Shown one piece after another: positions 51,903 to 60,986 of a stretch of DNA of 64,000 nucleotides (positions within the stretch are counted from its first letter, which is position 1; the number at the start of each line of letters is the position of its first letter). Made by a program: the position numbers and the translations under genes. The stretch is from an uncultured Armatimonadota bacterium (GTDB taxonomy: Bacteria; Armatimonadota; Fimbriimonadia; Fimbriimonadales; Fimbriimonadaceae). The stretch is taken from contig CAILEM010000058.1 in assembly GCA_903833215.1 (NCBI GenBank), positions 1-64,000 of the forward strand. The letters are read 5' to 3'. Under the pieces are notes generated by a model. That model searched no databases. It saw only the letters and a program-made list of their open reading frames with translations, and was not told where the DNA came from.

Positions 51903-52817
51903 TTAGCCACTCGTTTTCGGTGCGTTGATGCGGATTTGGAACTCCATGCTTCCGAACCGAATCACGTCCTCAGGGGTCACGTTCGTCCGCATATTCGGAA
52001 CTAGTTTGGCATCGTTGAGCATGGTTCCGTTGCTGCTTCCGGTATCGGTGATGAACACGCCTTGCTCGGTTACCTCAATCTGGCCGTGCTTACCGCTGAT
52101 ATATGGGTCTGCAATCTGCACATCGTTGTCCGTCTTGCGGCCAAACGAATTGGCACCGGCGCGAAGTGGGAATTCTTTGCCTTCGCCAATCAACATGGCG
52201 GGGGCAACTTCTTTCTGGGGTGCGGCTGCGATGGCTGCAGTTTTGTTAGAGCCGAATACTTGGGTTGTGTTGCCACCTTTTGCACCGGGCATCGATACTT
52301 GCAGTTCGATTCCGCCAAAACTCAACTTCTCATTGCCGTTAAGGGTGAGCTTGTTGCCTGGTTCTAGTTTCGCCCCTGCGACCTTGGTTCCGTTCGTGCT
52401 TCCTAAATCTTCTATGACCAAGACGTTATCGGTATTCGTGATCTGGGCATGACGTCGACTCGCTCGTGCGTCAGACAGCATCACGTCACCTTCGCGACCG
52501 ACCGTGTTGATTCCAGGTCGAAGGGGATGCTCCCGACCACTTTGATCAACGAGCATCGGAAGTTGAACAGCAGGAGCACCAAAGGCGTCGCCGGGAAGGG
52601 CGCGATCAAAGATCAAGCCGCAGTCCACGCAGAACATCACCCCTGCCGGGTTGAAGGTCTTGCAGACGGGACATTGGATTGGCTTAACCGTCTGGGTGGC
52701 ATTCAGGCTTGGCGCCGTGCCCATGATGGTCTTGTTCGGATCCAGAGTCGGGGCGGTGCCCATCCTCGTCTTGTTTGGATCCGCAGAAAGCAGTTGCGTC
52801 TTGTTTGGGTCGTTCAT
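51903..52817 (-). CDS. Zinc-ribbon protein with two FHA domains and DPNKT repeats
   Basis: The 304-residue protein has three DPNKT repeats (residues 3-7, 13-17, 26-30), each with a Thr followed by a TAP-type segment. A zinc ribbon has Cys49/52 and Cys63/66 (CPVCKTFNPAGVMFCVDC). Two FHA domains follow: GREGDVMLSDARASRRHAQI with STNGT, and GRKTDNDVQIADPYISGKHG with SSNGT. FHA domains bind phospho-Thr peptides, so the N-terminal Thr repeats look like phosphorylation sites for self or partner recognition, by analogy with GarA-type proteins. The PP2C gene follows and could reverse this. Confidence 0.88.
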   Translation of the reverse strand: MNDPNKTQLLSADPNKTRMGTAPTLDPNKTIMGTAPSLNATQTVKPIQCPVCKTFNPAGVMFCVDCGLIFDRALPGDAFGAPAVQLPMLVDQSGREHPLRPGINTVGREGDVMLSDARASRRHAQITNTDNVLVIEDLGSTNGTKVAGAKLEPGNKLTLNGNEKLSFGGIELQVSMPGAKGGNTTQVFGSNKTAAIAAAPQKEVAPAMLIGEGKEFPLRAGANSFGRKTDNDVQIADPYISGKHGQIEVTEQGVFITDTGSSNGTMLNDAKLVPNMRTNVTPEDVIRFGSMEFQIRINAPKTSG

Positions 52818-52987
52818 GGCTTCGGCTCTTCTTTGACGGTTCGCTTGTCGCCTTTAGTTTGAACAGATTTATTTCATCTCGTACGGATTTCGGGTCCACC
52901 GCATGAAGAATGGCATGGATTCGACCCCACTCCTAGTGCTAATTGCCTGTTAGACTATCGACATTACCGCTGGTTTAAGCCATCACT

Positions 52988-55162
52988 ATGAAAAGAACCT
53001 ACATCTATGCTGCTCTCCTCACCAGTTTGGTTGGCGTATCAACTGCTGACGCCCAAAGAGGCGGAGGAAACCCGTTTGCTCCGCCGAACGCATCGATTCA
53101 CTATGCATTGGATCGTGACTACGACCTACAGGACCTATCCGTCGATCTGAACGTCGACTATGCGAACCTGACTTTCTCTGGCTTTTGCGTAAACACCCTG
53201 GCACCGCTGAGAGACGGATTAAAGGTCATCCAAATGATGGCCGCGCAGGATCTGCACATCACCAGCGTGAGCATAGACGGGTTGAATGCGACGTTCACTA
53301 GGTCAGGCAAGATGCTGTCGATCTCATCTCCGATGCCACTGACTAAAGGCAAAAAGGTCGCGGTCAAGATTGTTTACAACGCAGTAAATACCAAAGCTCA
53401 ACCCTTTGGAGGCGGTGGTGGCGGCTGGCATTGGATCAAACCGACGACATCAAATCCCAAGCGCGTTGGTTTCTGGACTCAAGGTGAATCCGATTCAAAC
53501 AGCAACTGGGTCCCGATGTGGGACTATCCGAACGACTTCACAACGAGCCAAACCCGCGTTACCGTTCCCGCCGATTGGAACGTGGTGGGCAATGGCAACC
53601 TGATCTCAGACTCGAAATCGAGCGACGGTAAGTCTCGCACTTTCGTGTGGAAGATGCCGCTTCCTCATGCGACCTACCTCCTATCGCTATGTGCTGGCCC
53701 GTTTGATATCAAAACCGATAACTGGGAAGGCGTGAAATTGATGTATGTCGTGCCAAAGGGCGATGGATATCTCATCGATGGCTCGTTCGGTGACACCAAG
53801 GACATGCTGTCCTACTACTCGAAGATCACCGGCGTCAAATACGCATGGCCGAAGTATGCACAGGATGCGATGTACGACTTCGGTGGTGGCATGGAAAACG
53901 TTAGTGCCACGACGCTTGGGGCGGGAAGCCTAACGGAGCCAAGAGAAGGCTTCCGTCGTATGGCGAGTTTGAATTCACACGAGCTTGGCCACCAATGGTT
54001 TGGTGACCTTGTGACCTGCAAAGACTGGGGCCAGGTTTGGTTGAACGAGAGCTTCGCGACGTTCATGCAGATGATGTACTTCGAGCACAGCCTTGGCAAG
54101 AATGGCTACGACGAAGAAGTTGAGAACAACACTCAGGCCTATCTTGGGGAGTCTCGAAACTACAAGCGCCCGATCATGACTCGGATGTATCCCAATGCGG
54201 ATAGCATGTTCGATTCGCACACCTATCCAAAAGGTGGTGTCGTACTTCACACCCTTCGAAAGCGACTTGGTGATGACCTCTTTTGGGCGGGAATCAAGTT
54301 GTATCTGACAACCAATGCTCACACACCGGTTGAAAGTTGGCAGCTTTGCAAGGCGTTTACCGACGTGAGCGGTATCAACTGCGAGCCCTTCTTCCAACAA
54401 TGGTTGTACTCCCCCGGACATCCTGTCATCGATTCGACATGGAAATGGGATGAGGCGAAGAAGCAAGTAGTTGTCGCTGTGAAGCAGACCCAAGACACTA
54501 CCAATGGAACCCCTATCTACGACATCGAGACATCGGTCGGAGTCATCAACGGTGGAATCGTCACTCGCACGCCGATGCACTTGAAAGCCGCCTCTGAGGA
54601 ACTGAGGATTTCATGTAATTCCAAGCCAGACGCGGTCTTGTTTGATCCGGATCATGTATTTCTTCGAGAGATTCCTCAATCTCATTGGGCGGAGAGCGAG
54701 CTGCCCTCGATCCTTAAATATGCTCCAAACTGTGTGGACCGCTCGAAGGCAATGCAGTTGCTTCTCACGGGAACACCAAGTGACGCCGTGGTCAAATTGG
54801 TTAGTGAGGCAGTCTTAGAAGATTCCGGTGCAGTACCTGCCCTTCGAACGATCCGCCCTCTCGCGAATCTCAAGCGATCAGATCTCCGCCACCTATTCGA
54901 GATGTTGTTGACCCATCCGAACTTCGACCGTCGCGCCGAAGCGGTCAGTGCTCTCGGCGATCTGCCTGCCGACCCAGGCACGACATCAAAGTTGCGCGCG
55001 CTGATCACTGAAAAGGACCCGATTCCCGTCGTGCGAAATGCAATACGTGCTCTCGCTGCCTGGGACAAGAAAGGGAATCGCGACGTGTTTGAGAAGGCGC
55101 TCAAGATTCCGTCTCATCGTGACGCCATCAAGTCGGCTGCCCAAGCCGCGCTTGATGAATAG
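52988..55162 (+). CDS. Exported M1-family aminopeptidase
   Basis: The 724-residue metallopeptidase has a signal peptide (MKRTYIYAALLTSLVGVSTADA). The M1 N-terminal beta domain is followed by the exopeptidase GGGMENVS motif and the zinc site HELGH (His331, His335) with Glu354 in NESFATF. The C-terminal 150 residues are helical, HEAT-like. It cleaves N-terminal residues from peptides outside the cytoplasm. A Gly-rich stretch (GGGGGGW near 140) separates N-terminal strands. It is transcribed away from the FHA gene. No operon partner is seen. Confidence 0.92.
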   Translation: MKRTYIYAALLTSLVGVSTADAQRGGGNPFAPPNASIHYALDRDYDLQDLSVDLNVDYANLTFSGFCVNTLAPLRDGLKVIQMMAAQDLHITSVSIDGLNATFTRSGKMLSISSPMPLTKGKKVAVKIVYNAVNTKAQPFGGGGGGWHWIKPTTSNPKRVGFWTQGESDSNSNWVPMWDYPNDFTTSQTRVTVPADWNVVGNGNLISDSKSSDGKSRTFVWKMPLPHATYLLSLCAGPFDIKTDNWEGVKLMYVVPKGDGYLIDGSFGDTKDMLSYYSKITGVKYAWPKYAQDAMYDFGGGMENVSATTLGAGSLTEPREGFRRMASLNSHELGHQWFGDLVTCKDWGQVWLNESFATFMQMMYFEHSLGKNGYDEEVENNTQAYLGESRNYKRPIMTRMYPNADSMFDSHTYPKGGVVLHTLRKRLGDDLFWAGIKLYLTTNAHTPVESWQLCKAFTDVSGINCEPFFQQWLYSPGHPVIDSTWKWDEAKKQVVVAVKQTQDTTNGTPIYDIETSVGVINGGIVTRTPMHLKAASEELRISCNSKPDAVLFDPDHVFLREIPQSHWAESELPSILKYAPNCVDRSKAMQLLLTGTPSDAVVKLVSEAVLEDSGAVPALRTIRPLANLKRSDLRHLFEMLLTHPNFDRRAEAVSALGDLPADPGTTSKLRALITEKDPIPVVRNAIRALAAWDKKGNRDVFEKALKIPSHRDAIKSAAQAALDE

Positions 55163-55193
55163 CAGATAGCAGATCCTCGCATCCTGAAGAAAT

Positions 55194-55538
55194 TTAGGGG
55201 GCGAGGATGTTTTTGTGGTGCCGGATTCCGTTTGAGTCCATTGCAATTAGGTCTAGTCGGAATTCATTTGGCCGGATCTCCATTTCGGCAAGGTAGAGCT
55301 GAATAGCTGTGTTTAGAGCCCGAATCTTGGCGTCACTCATGGATTCCTCGGGAACATAGCCTGGTGCTCGGCGTGCTTTTACTTCTACGAAGACCAAGAC
55401 ATCGCCGTCAAGTGCAACGATATCGAGTTCCCCTCGACGAGTCTTGTGACGGCGCGTGACGATCGTGAATCCCTGACCGATCAGGAATTCCGCGGCCCGA
55501 TCTTCGGCTTCCCGTCCTACTCCTCGAAGGTTAGGCAT
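55194..55538 (-). CDS. yraN: UPF0102/YraN family protein
   Basis: The 114-residue protein has the YraN endonuclease-like fold: GREAEDRAAEFLIGQGFTIV, RRGELDIVALDGDVLVFVEVKAR with the PD-(D/E)xK-type Asp, Glu and Lys. The family is found widely beside rnhB, and its function is not established. Its start overlaps the end of rnhB by 22 nt, so translation is coupled. Confidence 0.9.
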   Translation of the reverse strand: MPNLRGVGREAEDRAAEFLIGQGFTIVTRRHKTRRGELDIVALDGDVLVFVEVKARRAPGYVPEESMSDAKIRALNTAIQLYLAEMEIRPNEFRLDLIAMDSNGIRHHKNILAP

Positions 55539-56122
55539 GGCTGTTCATAGTTCCGAATGGGCGCGAAAGAGCGACGATGGATGGGGCAGGGGCCGTGCTT
55601 TTCGATGGCAAGAAAGTGCTCAGGGGTCGGATATCCAAAATGTCGGTCAAATCCGTACTCAGGGTAGCTTTCGGCATACGCCACCATGATATGGTCGCGT
55701 TCGACTTTTGCGAGGATCGATGCCGCCGCGATGCATGCGTACTTTCCGTCGCCTTTGATCACCCATTCGCCAGAGCACGGCAATCTCTTCGGTAGTCGGT
55801 TGCCGTCGATAAAGGCGTGATCGGGCGTGGGATTCAGGTGAAACAATGCGCGTTCCATTGCCGCCATACTCGCCCACAGGATATTGATTCGATCGATTTC
55901 GGCTGGTTCTGAACGCTCAATCCACCAGGCAGCAGACTCCTTGATGCGGTCAGCCAAAGTCTCTCGTTGGTGTGCGTCAAGCTTTTTGGAGTCATCGATC
56001 CCACGGATGTCAAAGCCTTCTGGTAATACCACTGCGGCGGCAACCACCGGCCCCGCCAAGGGTCCTCGGCCAGCTTCATCGGCACCGGCAGCTCCTGGAA
56101 TATGAATGAGTTCGCGTGCCAT
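55517..56122 (-). CDS. rnhB: Ribonuclease HII
   Basis: The 201-residue protein has GADEAGRGPLAGPVVAAAVV with the first two catalytic acidic residues, DDSKKLDAHQRE, HAFIDGNRLPKRL and the later Asp in ILAKVERDHIM. It cuts RNA in RNA-DNA hybrids and removes single ribonucleotides from DNA. The serine hydrolase gene lies 8 nt upstream and yraN overlaps downstream, making a three-gene operon. Confidence 0.94.
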   Translation of the reverse strand: MARELIHIPGAAGADEAGRGPLAGPVVAAAVVLPEGFDIRGIDDSKKLDAHQRETLADRIKESAAWWIERSEPAEIDRINILWASMAAMERALFHLNPTPDHAFIDGNRLPKRLPCSGEWVIKGDGKYACIAAASILAKVERDHIMVAYAESYPEYGFDRHFGYPTPEHFLAIEKHGPCPIHRRSFAPIRNYEQPCLTFEE

Positions 56123-56130
56123 AGGGGCCT

Positions 56131-56955
56131 TTAGTTGACCTCCGCGTTGAATCTGAAAATCAACCGTGAAATGTCAGCAATGAGCTCCTGGGCGAGCGAT
56201 CGGTCTGCAATACCGCTCGTCAGGACGGTGAGAACGTAGGGAGAATCTACCTTTGGGTAGACGATGGCGGTGTCGTGACAGATGCCATCGTACCAACCCG
56301 TCTTGTTCGCACACGGTGTGTCTAGAGGCAAACCGGCAGGAATACAGTCTCGATGAGTCTGGGCAAAAAGGATTTCTAGCATCGCCTTCGATGCCGTTTC
56401 GGAAACGACGTCAAAGCGAGCCAATGCTGTGAGAATCGTAGTTAGTCCCTCCGCGCTGACGCTGTTGTTCAGCCCCAGTTCAAAGGCTCTCAGATCGACG
56501 ACACCACGCAGTATTTTCAGGCTTGGAGCTCCTAAATCGCTCATGAATGTCGTTACCTTGCTTGCACCGATGCGTTCGAGGATGAGATTTGTCGCGAGAT
56601 TGCTGCTGACGGTGATCATCGGCTTTGCTAGATTGAGCAAAGACTCTGACTCACCGATTCGGTCGTAAAGTGATTTCTCTGAGTCGTCTTCGGCGCTAAG
56701 GCGAAACGGGGTGCCGTCAGCGAGGCTCCGGAAATCAAGGTGTATGGGAATCGTATCCTCAAGGGATAACTCACATGAGTTGGCTTGGCGGAACAGCTCC
56801 ATCAAAACACAAACTTTCATCGTGCTTGCCGAGGGGAGCTCTGTAGATGCATTGAGCTGAAACGTCTGGTCATCGGCCAAGCGTCGGTATGCAACGGACA
56901 CGATGTCAGCCGTAGCGCTCGCAACAAGCTGTTCCAACTCAAGTTGCATCAGCAT
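56131..56955 (-). CDS. Class A beta-lactamase-like serine hydrolase
   Basis: The protein of about 274 residues carries the class A set: Ser44-x-x-Lys47 (PSASTMKV), SSN (the SDN motif with Asp changed to Ser), ELGLN matching the ExxLN of the omega loop, and NKTGWYDG for KTG. It should therefore have the acyl-serine mechanism. No signal peptide is visible, unlike most beta-lactamases, so it may be cytoplasmic and act on another ester or amide. I chose the ATG at 56955 instead of the in-frame TTG at 56985. It begins the rnhB-yraN operon. Confidence 0.82.
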   Translation of the reverse strand: MLMQLELEQLVASATADIVSVAYRRLADDQTFQLNASTELPSASTMKVCVLMELFRQANSCELSLEDTIPIHLDFRSLADGTPFRLSAEDDSEKSLYDRIGESESLLNLAKPMITVSSNLATNLILERIGASKVTTFMSDLGAPSLKILRGVVDLRAFELGLNNSVSAEGLTTILTALARFDVVSETASKAMLEILFAQTHRDCIPAGLPLDTPCANKTGWYDGICHDTAIVYPKVDSPYVLTVLTSGIADRSLAQELIADISRLIFRFNAEVN

Positions 56956-57364
56956 CGGTTCACAGTACCCGCCTCGAAATGGCAATCACCAACCCAAATG
57001 ACCACATTCATCCTGCTGTTGCCCGAGTTTTGGGATGAAGATTTTCTGTGGATTCTCGAAATCTTTGACAAAATTCAACGATGTGGCCCGCCAAATGCGT
57101 CTGACTCACTAAAGAACTCGGAGAGATGCCCGGTTTTTATTCGCCGTTAACTAGTGAAAGCTCTCAGCAATCGCTGAACTGCCTATAGCTGAATTGGGCA
57201 ACTACTCAGCTATTTAGTTGGTGGCGAGATATCCAGAAGGAACCTTAAACTATGCAAAACCCTTCCTGCTTTTCCAATATTTGTTGGTAATGCGGAGCAG
57301 GGTCCGCGACATTCGTCCATGGGACAGGGCTGTCTCCAATCTTCCAATTAAAAGGAAATCAACT
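56956..57364. other. Gap before pseudopilin gene with an inverted repeat
   Basis: This 409-bp stretch lies between divergent genes. ATAGCTGA and TCAGCTAT (57185-57192, 57206-57213) are exact inverted copies around a 13-nt loop. A 50-codon frame from ATG 56998 to 57150 (MTTFILLLPEFWDEDFLWIL at its start) has no ribosome-binding site and is doubtful. The 57150-57364 part presumably holds the pseudopilin promoter. Confidence 0.4.
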
Positions 57365-58234
57365 ATGTCACTCAAATCCAGGGCCTTTACGCTCATCGAA
57401 CTTTTGGTTGTCATCGCGATCATCGCGATCTTGGCTGCCATCCTTTTCCCTGTCTTCGCCCAAGCAAAGCTTGCTGCAAAGAAGACAGCCGATTTGAGCA
57501 ACATTAAGCAGATCGGTACGGCCGTCGTTCTCTACATCAACGATTCTGACGATGTATATCCAATGGCGTCGTATTTCTCCCAGGGAGTTGCCTATGGGAA
57601 TATGTATCGGTGGAGTAGCCAGCTTTGTCTTGGCCCCTACATCAAGAACACACAGATCTTTCAGGCTCCCGTAGATAGCTACAAGGTCGATTTGACGACA
57701 TATCCATTGGAGGTGCCTATCCCGTCAACTCGGCAGGTCGCCCCCATTTCGTATATGGCGAATTCGCTCTCAACACAGTTGTTGGCGGGCAGTGGCGGCC
57801 AATGTAAATACTTCCCATCCGTGCCCGCGGCTGTCACGAGCTGCAATGGCCCGATTGGCCCCGGAGGTTGGTATGTCACCAATCCGTCCGCTCAGACCTC
57901 AACCTCAGCGGATTCTCCAAGTGAACTGATCATGTTCACGGAAGGTAGCCCAGAAAATAATGCTTGGTGGGGCTGCCCCAATACGGCCAACACGGAGACG
58001 TTTGCTTGCGATGGATCTGACGTCGTTTATGGCTACGATGCCTTGAATATGGCGCTTGGCAACAGCTTTGGAACTGCCGACGCAAATATGGCAAAGGCTT
58101 GGCGCAAGTATGCGAACCAGAGCAACTACGCCTTCTCTGACACACATGCCAAGACGCTTCCGCCCGGAAAGCTGACGCTCGGCCTTTTGTTGAATCCTAG
58201 GTATTGGCTCGTCAATATTCCAGCAGGCTACTAA
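57365..58234 (+). CDS. Type II secretion-like pseudopilin, H-X9-DG (DUF1559) family
   Basis: This 289-residue pseudopilin starts [16 protein letters not shown], with leader cut predicted after Ala7, then the hydrophobic helix and PVFAQAK. The C-terminal signature here reads AFSDTHAK, with Thr instead of Gly. AAAGGA lies 9 nt before the ATG. Frames that begin further upstream at 57218 do not give a normal leader. The next gene, a lipoprotein, starts 3 nt after the stop, so the two are clearly co-transcribed. The role in an envelope structure is inferred from the family. Confidence 0.88.
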   Translation: MSLKSRAFTLIELLVVIAIIAILAAILFPVFAQAKLAAKKTADLSNIKQIGTAVVLYINDSDDVYPMASYFSQGVAYGNMYRWSSQLCLGPYIKNTQIFQAPVDSYKVDLTTYPLEVPIPSTRQVAPISYMANSLSTQLLAGSGGQCKYFPSVPAAVTSCNGPIGPGGWYVTNPSAQTSTSADSPSELIMFTEGSPENNAWWGCPNTANTETFACDGSDVVYGYDALNMALGNSFGTADANMAKAWRKYANQSNYAFSDTHAKTLPPGKLTLGLLLNPRYWLVNIPAGY

Positions 58235-58237
58235 GAA

Positions 58238-58528
58238 ATGAAGCGAACCTTCTTTGCGATAGTCCTTCTGTCAGCATTGAGCTTGATCACGGCAGGATGC
58301 GGTTGCGGTCGTTCGTCGGAACCTGGAGATGGTGTGAAATCGTCCGTCACGAACTCCCAATCCGACGCCCGCGAGATAGCCATTCGTGTTGGTGGGGATT
58401 GGAAGAAGCTGACCAAGGCCGAAAAGGACAAGCTCAAAGAGCAATTTGGAAGTACTGCCACCGCCAAAGAAATGCTCAAGAACATGGCGCATCCGCCTAA
58501 CGAGAAGTATTTGAAGAAATCAAACTGA
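58238..58528 (+). CDS. Small lipoprotein paired with a pseudopilin
   Basis: The 96-residue protein has a lipoprotein signal (MKRTFFAIVLLSALSLITAG) with lipidated Cys21. The remainder is charged and has a Lys-rich helix (KKLTKAEKDKLKEQFG). It is the largest of the three lipoproteins that follow H-X9-DG pseudopilins here. It overlaps none but starts only 3 nt after the pseudopilin stop. A terminator follows, so the pair forms a two-gene operon. No known domain. Confidence 0.78.
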   Translation: MKRTFFAIVLLSALSLITAGCGCGRSSEPGDGVKSSVTNSQSDAREIAIRVGGDWKKLTKAEKDKLKEQFGSTATAKEMLKNMAHPPNEKYLKKSN

Positions 58529-58542
58529 TCTCCTCGCGACAC

Positions 58543-58574
58543 CTAAGAAGCCACCTTTTGAGGTGGCTTCTTAG
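58543..58574 (+). terminator. Terminator after the pseudopilin-lipoprotein operon
   Basis: CTAAGAAGCCACC and its exact complement form a 13-bp stem with loop TTTTGA, 15 nt after the stop. Only a mixed sequence follows, so efficiency is uncertain. Confidence 0.75.
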
Positions 58575-58647
58575 CGTTAGGGATAGGACTGTTGGTCCGC
58601 TGGGCTCAATTGGATCGGAAAAATGAGGGTATTGCCTTGGCCGTGAG

Positions 58648-58803
58648 ATGTTTCGCCCAAGAGTTGTCAAAAAGAATGCGGCATTTGGGACTGGATTAGA
58701 AATCGTTTGGCTCAAAATGGGTGAGAGGATCACGGCTGGCATCAATTTGCCTGAGGTACCCATCGAGCATAAGGAGTGGGTGTTTCCGGACAAAATCAGG
58801 TGA
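58648..58803 (+). CDS. Possible small protein, 51 residues
   Basis: An ATG at 58648 opens a frame of 51 codons ending at TGA 58801-58803. Its product begins MFRPRVVKKNAAFGTGLEIV and has mixed hydrophobic and charged residues with plausible codon use. No signal peptide, domain or good ribosome-binding site is seen. It lies in the 306-bp gap before the GH42 gene. A remnant of a decayed gene is equally likely. Confidence 0.25.
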   Translation: MFRPRVVKKNAAFGTGLEIVWLKMGERITAGINLPEVPIEHKEWVFPDKIR

Positions 58804-58880
58804 GAGCGCGTGCTCCATTGGCGAATCCAAACGCACACGATGGAGTGGAGCGTAACGTTGACACTTTTATCTGAAGTCCT

Positions 58881-60935
58881 ATGAAACCGTTCTCTCCGAT
58901 CAATTCAAAGTATCCCGAGCTGTGGCACGGCGGCGACTACAACCCAGAGCAATGGTCTCCCGCCATTTGGCAGGAGGACATGCGGCTGATGGACCTTTCG
59001 AGATTCAAAGTCGCGACAGTCGGAGTCTTCTCCTGGGTTTCACTGGAACCGGAGGAAGGCGTCTACACCTTCGAATGGCTGGACGAGATCATGGACTTGC
59101 TTCATGCGAACGGAAAATTCGCGGTGATGGCAACTCCAAGCGCTGCCCCCCCGGCTTGGATGTCGAAGAAATACCCTGAGATTCTGAAGGTCGGTTCTGA
59201 CAGAGTCCGAAAGCTGCACGGTAACCGTGTCAATTTCGACTGGTCCTCGCCGGTTTATCGAGAAAAGGTTCGCGCAATGGCTACCAAGCTCGCTGAACGC
59301 TATGGTGATCATCCTGCGCTACTCATGTGGCATGTGAGTAACGAATACGGCGGCCCATCCTATTCTGAGTACAACCGAAAAGCCTTCATTGGTTGGCTTC
59401 AGAAGAAGTTCGATAACGATCTTGCGAAGTTGAACGCCGCTTATTGGACGCCTTTCTGGGGGCACACCTTTACGGATTGGGACCAGATTGAAATACCTGG
59501 TCATCCGCTCAGTGAAACCGCGATACAAGGCCTTACTCTGGACTGGAATCGCTTTAACACGGATGAGATCGTCGATTTCTTCCTCAATGAATCTCAGCCG
59601 CTTCGAGAGATTTCGCCAGATGTCCCCATCACCACAAACCTGATGGGCTTCTACGGTGGGCTTAACGCTTGGAAGATCGCGCCACACGTCGATGTCGTTG
59701 CCTGGGACAGTTACCCGCAATTCAGCCAAGAGCCGATGAGTCTTCGATCCTGGGCAAAGATCGCGATCGTACACGACACTTACCGATGCCTGAAAGGTGG
59801 ACAGCCATTCATGTTGATTGAATGCACACCAAGCTCTTCGAACTGGTACCCAGTGATGAGTTTGAAACCCCCTGGAATGCACCGACTTGAGGCGATCCAA
59901 GCGATTGCCCATGGTTCAGACAGCGTGATGTACTTCCAGTGGAGACAGTCACGTGGTAGCCAAGAGAAGCTGCATGGTGCGGTGGTGAGTCACGGTCGCG
60001 GTGAGAATTCTCGTGTGTTCAGGGATGTGGCCACCGTTGGATATGACCTTGAGCTCCTTCGTGACGTCGTTGGTGGTGCCTCGAAGTCCGAAGTAGCCCT
60101 TATCTATGATTGGGAAGTCGCTTGGGCAATCGAAGGATCTTGCGGACCCATCCAAAAGGACAAAGGCTACTACGACACCGTTCTTGATCATTACATCCCG
60201 CTTTGGGAGGCTGGCATTGGTGTTGACGTCCTCAGCTCTGATTGTGATCTGGACGGCTACAAGTTGGTGATCGCGCCGATGCTCCATTTGGTGAAACCAG
60301 GAGTCGCCGAGAGGCTTACTCAGTTCGTGGAGAGTGGTGGCACCCTTGTCGCGACGTATATGACGGGTTACGTAGATGAGAATGACTTGGTGTTTGAGAA
60401 TGGACTGCTTGGGCCACTCCAAGACCTATTTGGAATACAAGTTGAAGAGCTTGACGCACGATTCCCGAGCGACACCGCCCAGGTTGTCGTTGGATACAAC
60501 GAACTCGGGTTGGACGGGATCTTCCAAGCTTCGACATTTTGCGAGCGGATTCAAGCCACGACCGCAGAGGTCATCGCCCAGTATTCAGGCGTTTGGTATT
60601 CCAGCGAACCCGCGGTAACGATCAATCGTGTCGGAATGGGACAGGCGATTTACGTCGCCTCGCGCAACGATAACTTGTTTACCGATGGGCTCGTCCATTC
60701 GCTCGTATCGAAACTCGACATTGAATCTGCGGTACCTTTTCAGCTTCCGGATGGGGTTTCGGCAACGAAGCGAACAACCGAGGCTGGTGAGTTCTTGTTC
60801 ATATTGAACATGACTCAGGAAACCCACTGGGTTCCACTCCCAGATTCCTTCCACGAAGTTTTGAGCGGTCAAGATTTGGAAGGGAGCCTCGAGATTGGGC
60901 CGTACTGCGTAGCTGTGCTAAAGCCTCTTGGCTAG
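58881..60935 (+). CDS. Beta-galactosidase, GH42 family
   Basis: The 684-residue enzyme has the GH42 pattern: LWHGGDYNPEQW, then FSWVSLEPEEGVYTFEWLD, acid/base Glu155 in WHVSNEYGG and nucleophile Glu314 in MLIECTPSSSNW. The trimerisation domain follows (LIYDWEVAWAIEG), then a C-terminal beta domain. It hydrolyses terminal beta-galactosides. No signal peptide is visible, so it is likely cytoplasmic and acts on imported galacto-oligosaccharides. It stands alone, with no transporter adjacent, and the pilin gene on the other strand converges with it. Confidence 0.94.
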   Translation: MKPFSPINSKYPELWHGGDYNPEQWSPAIWQEDMRLMDLSRFKVATVGVFSWVSLEPEEGVYTFEWLDEIMDLLHANGKFAVMATPSAAPPAWMSKKYPEILKVGSDRVRKLHGNRVNFDWSSPVYREKVRAMATKLAERYGDHPALLMWHVSNEYGGPSYSEYNRKAFIGWLQKKFDNDLAKLNAAYWTPFWGHTFTDWDQIEIPGHPLSETAIQGLTLDWNRFNTDEIVDFFLNESQPLREISPDVPITTNLMGFYGGLNAWKIAPHVDVVAWDSYPQFSQEPMSLRSWAKIAIVHDTYRCLKGGQPFMLIECTPSSSNWYPVMSLKPPGMHRLEAIQAIAHGSDSVMYFQWRQSRGSQEKLHGAVVSHGRGENSRVFRDVATVGYDLELLRDVVGGASKSEVALIYDWEVAWAIEGSCGPIQKDKGYYDTVLDHYIPLWEAGIGVDVLSSDCDLDGYKLVIAPMLHLVKPGVAERLTQFVESGGTLVATYMTGYVDENDLVFENGLLGPLQDLFGIQVEELDARFPSDTAQVVVGYNELGLDGIFQASTFCERIQATTAEVIAQYSGVWYSSEPAVTINRVGMGQAIYVASRNDNLFTDGLVHSLVSKLDIESAVPFQLPDGVSATKRTTEAGEFLFILNMTQETHWVPLPDSFHEVLSGQDLEGSLEIGPYCVAVLKPLG

Positions 60936-60986
60936 GTGATGTTGACCTTCGCTTGTGAGCTTGGTGTCCAAGCTCATGAGCCGGTC

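Noticed and set aside
56998-57150. 50-codon hydrophobic plus-strand frame
   Set aside because: No ribosome-binding site and no conserved feature; likely chance.
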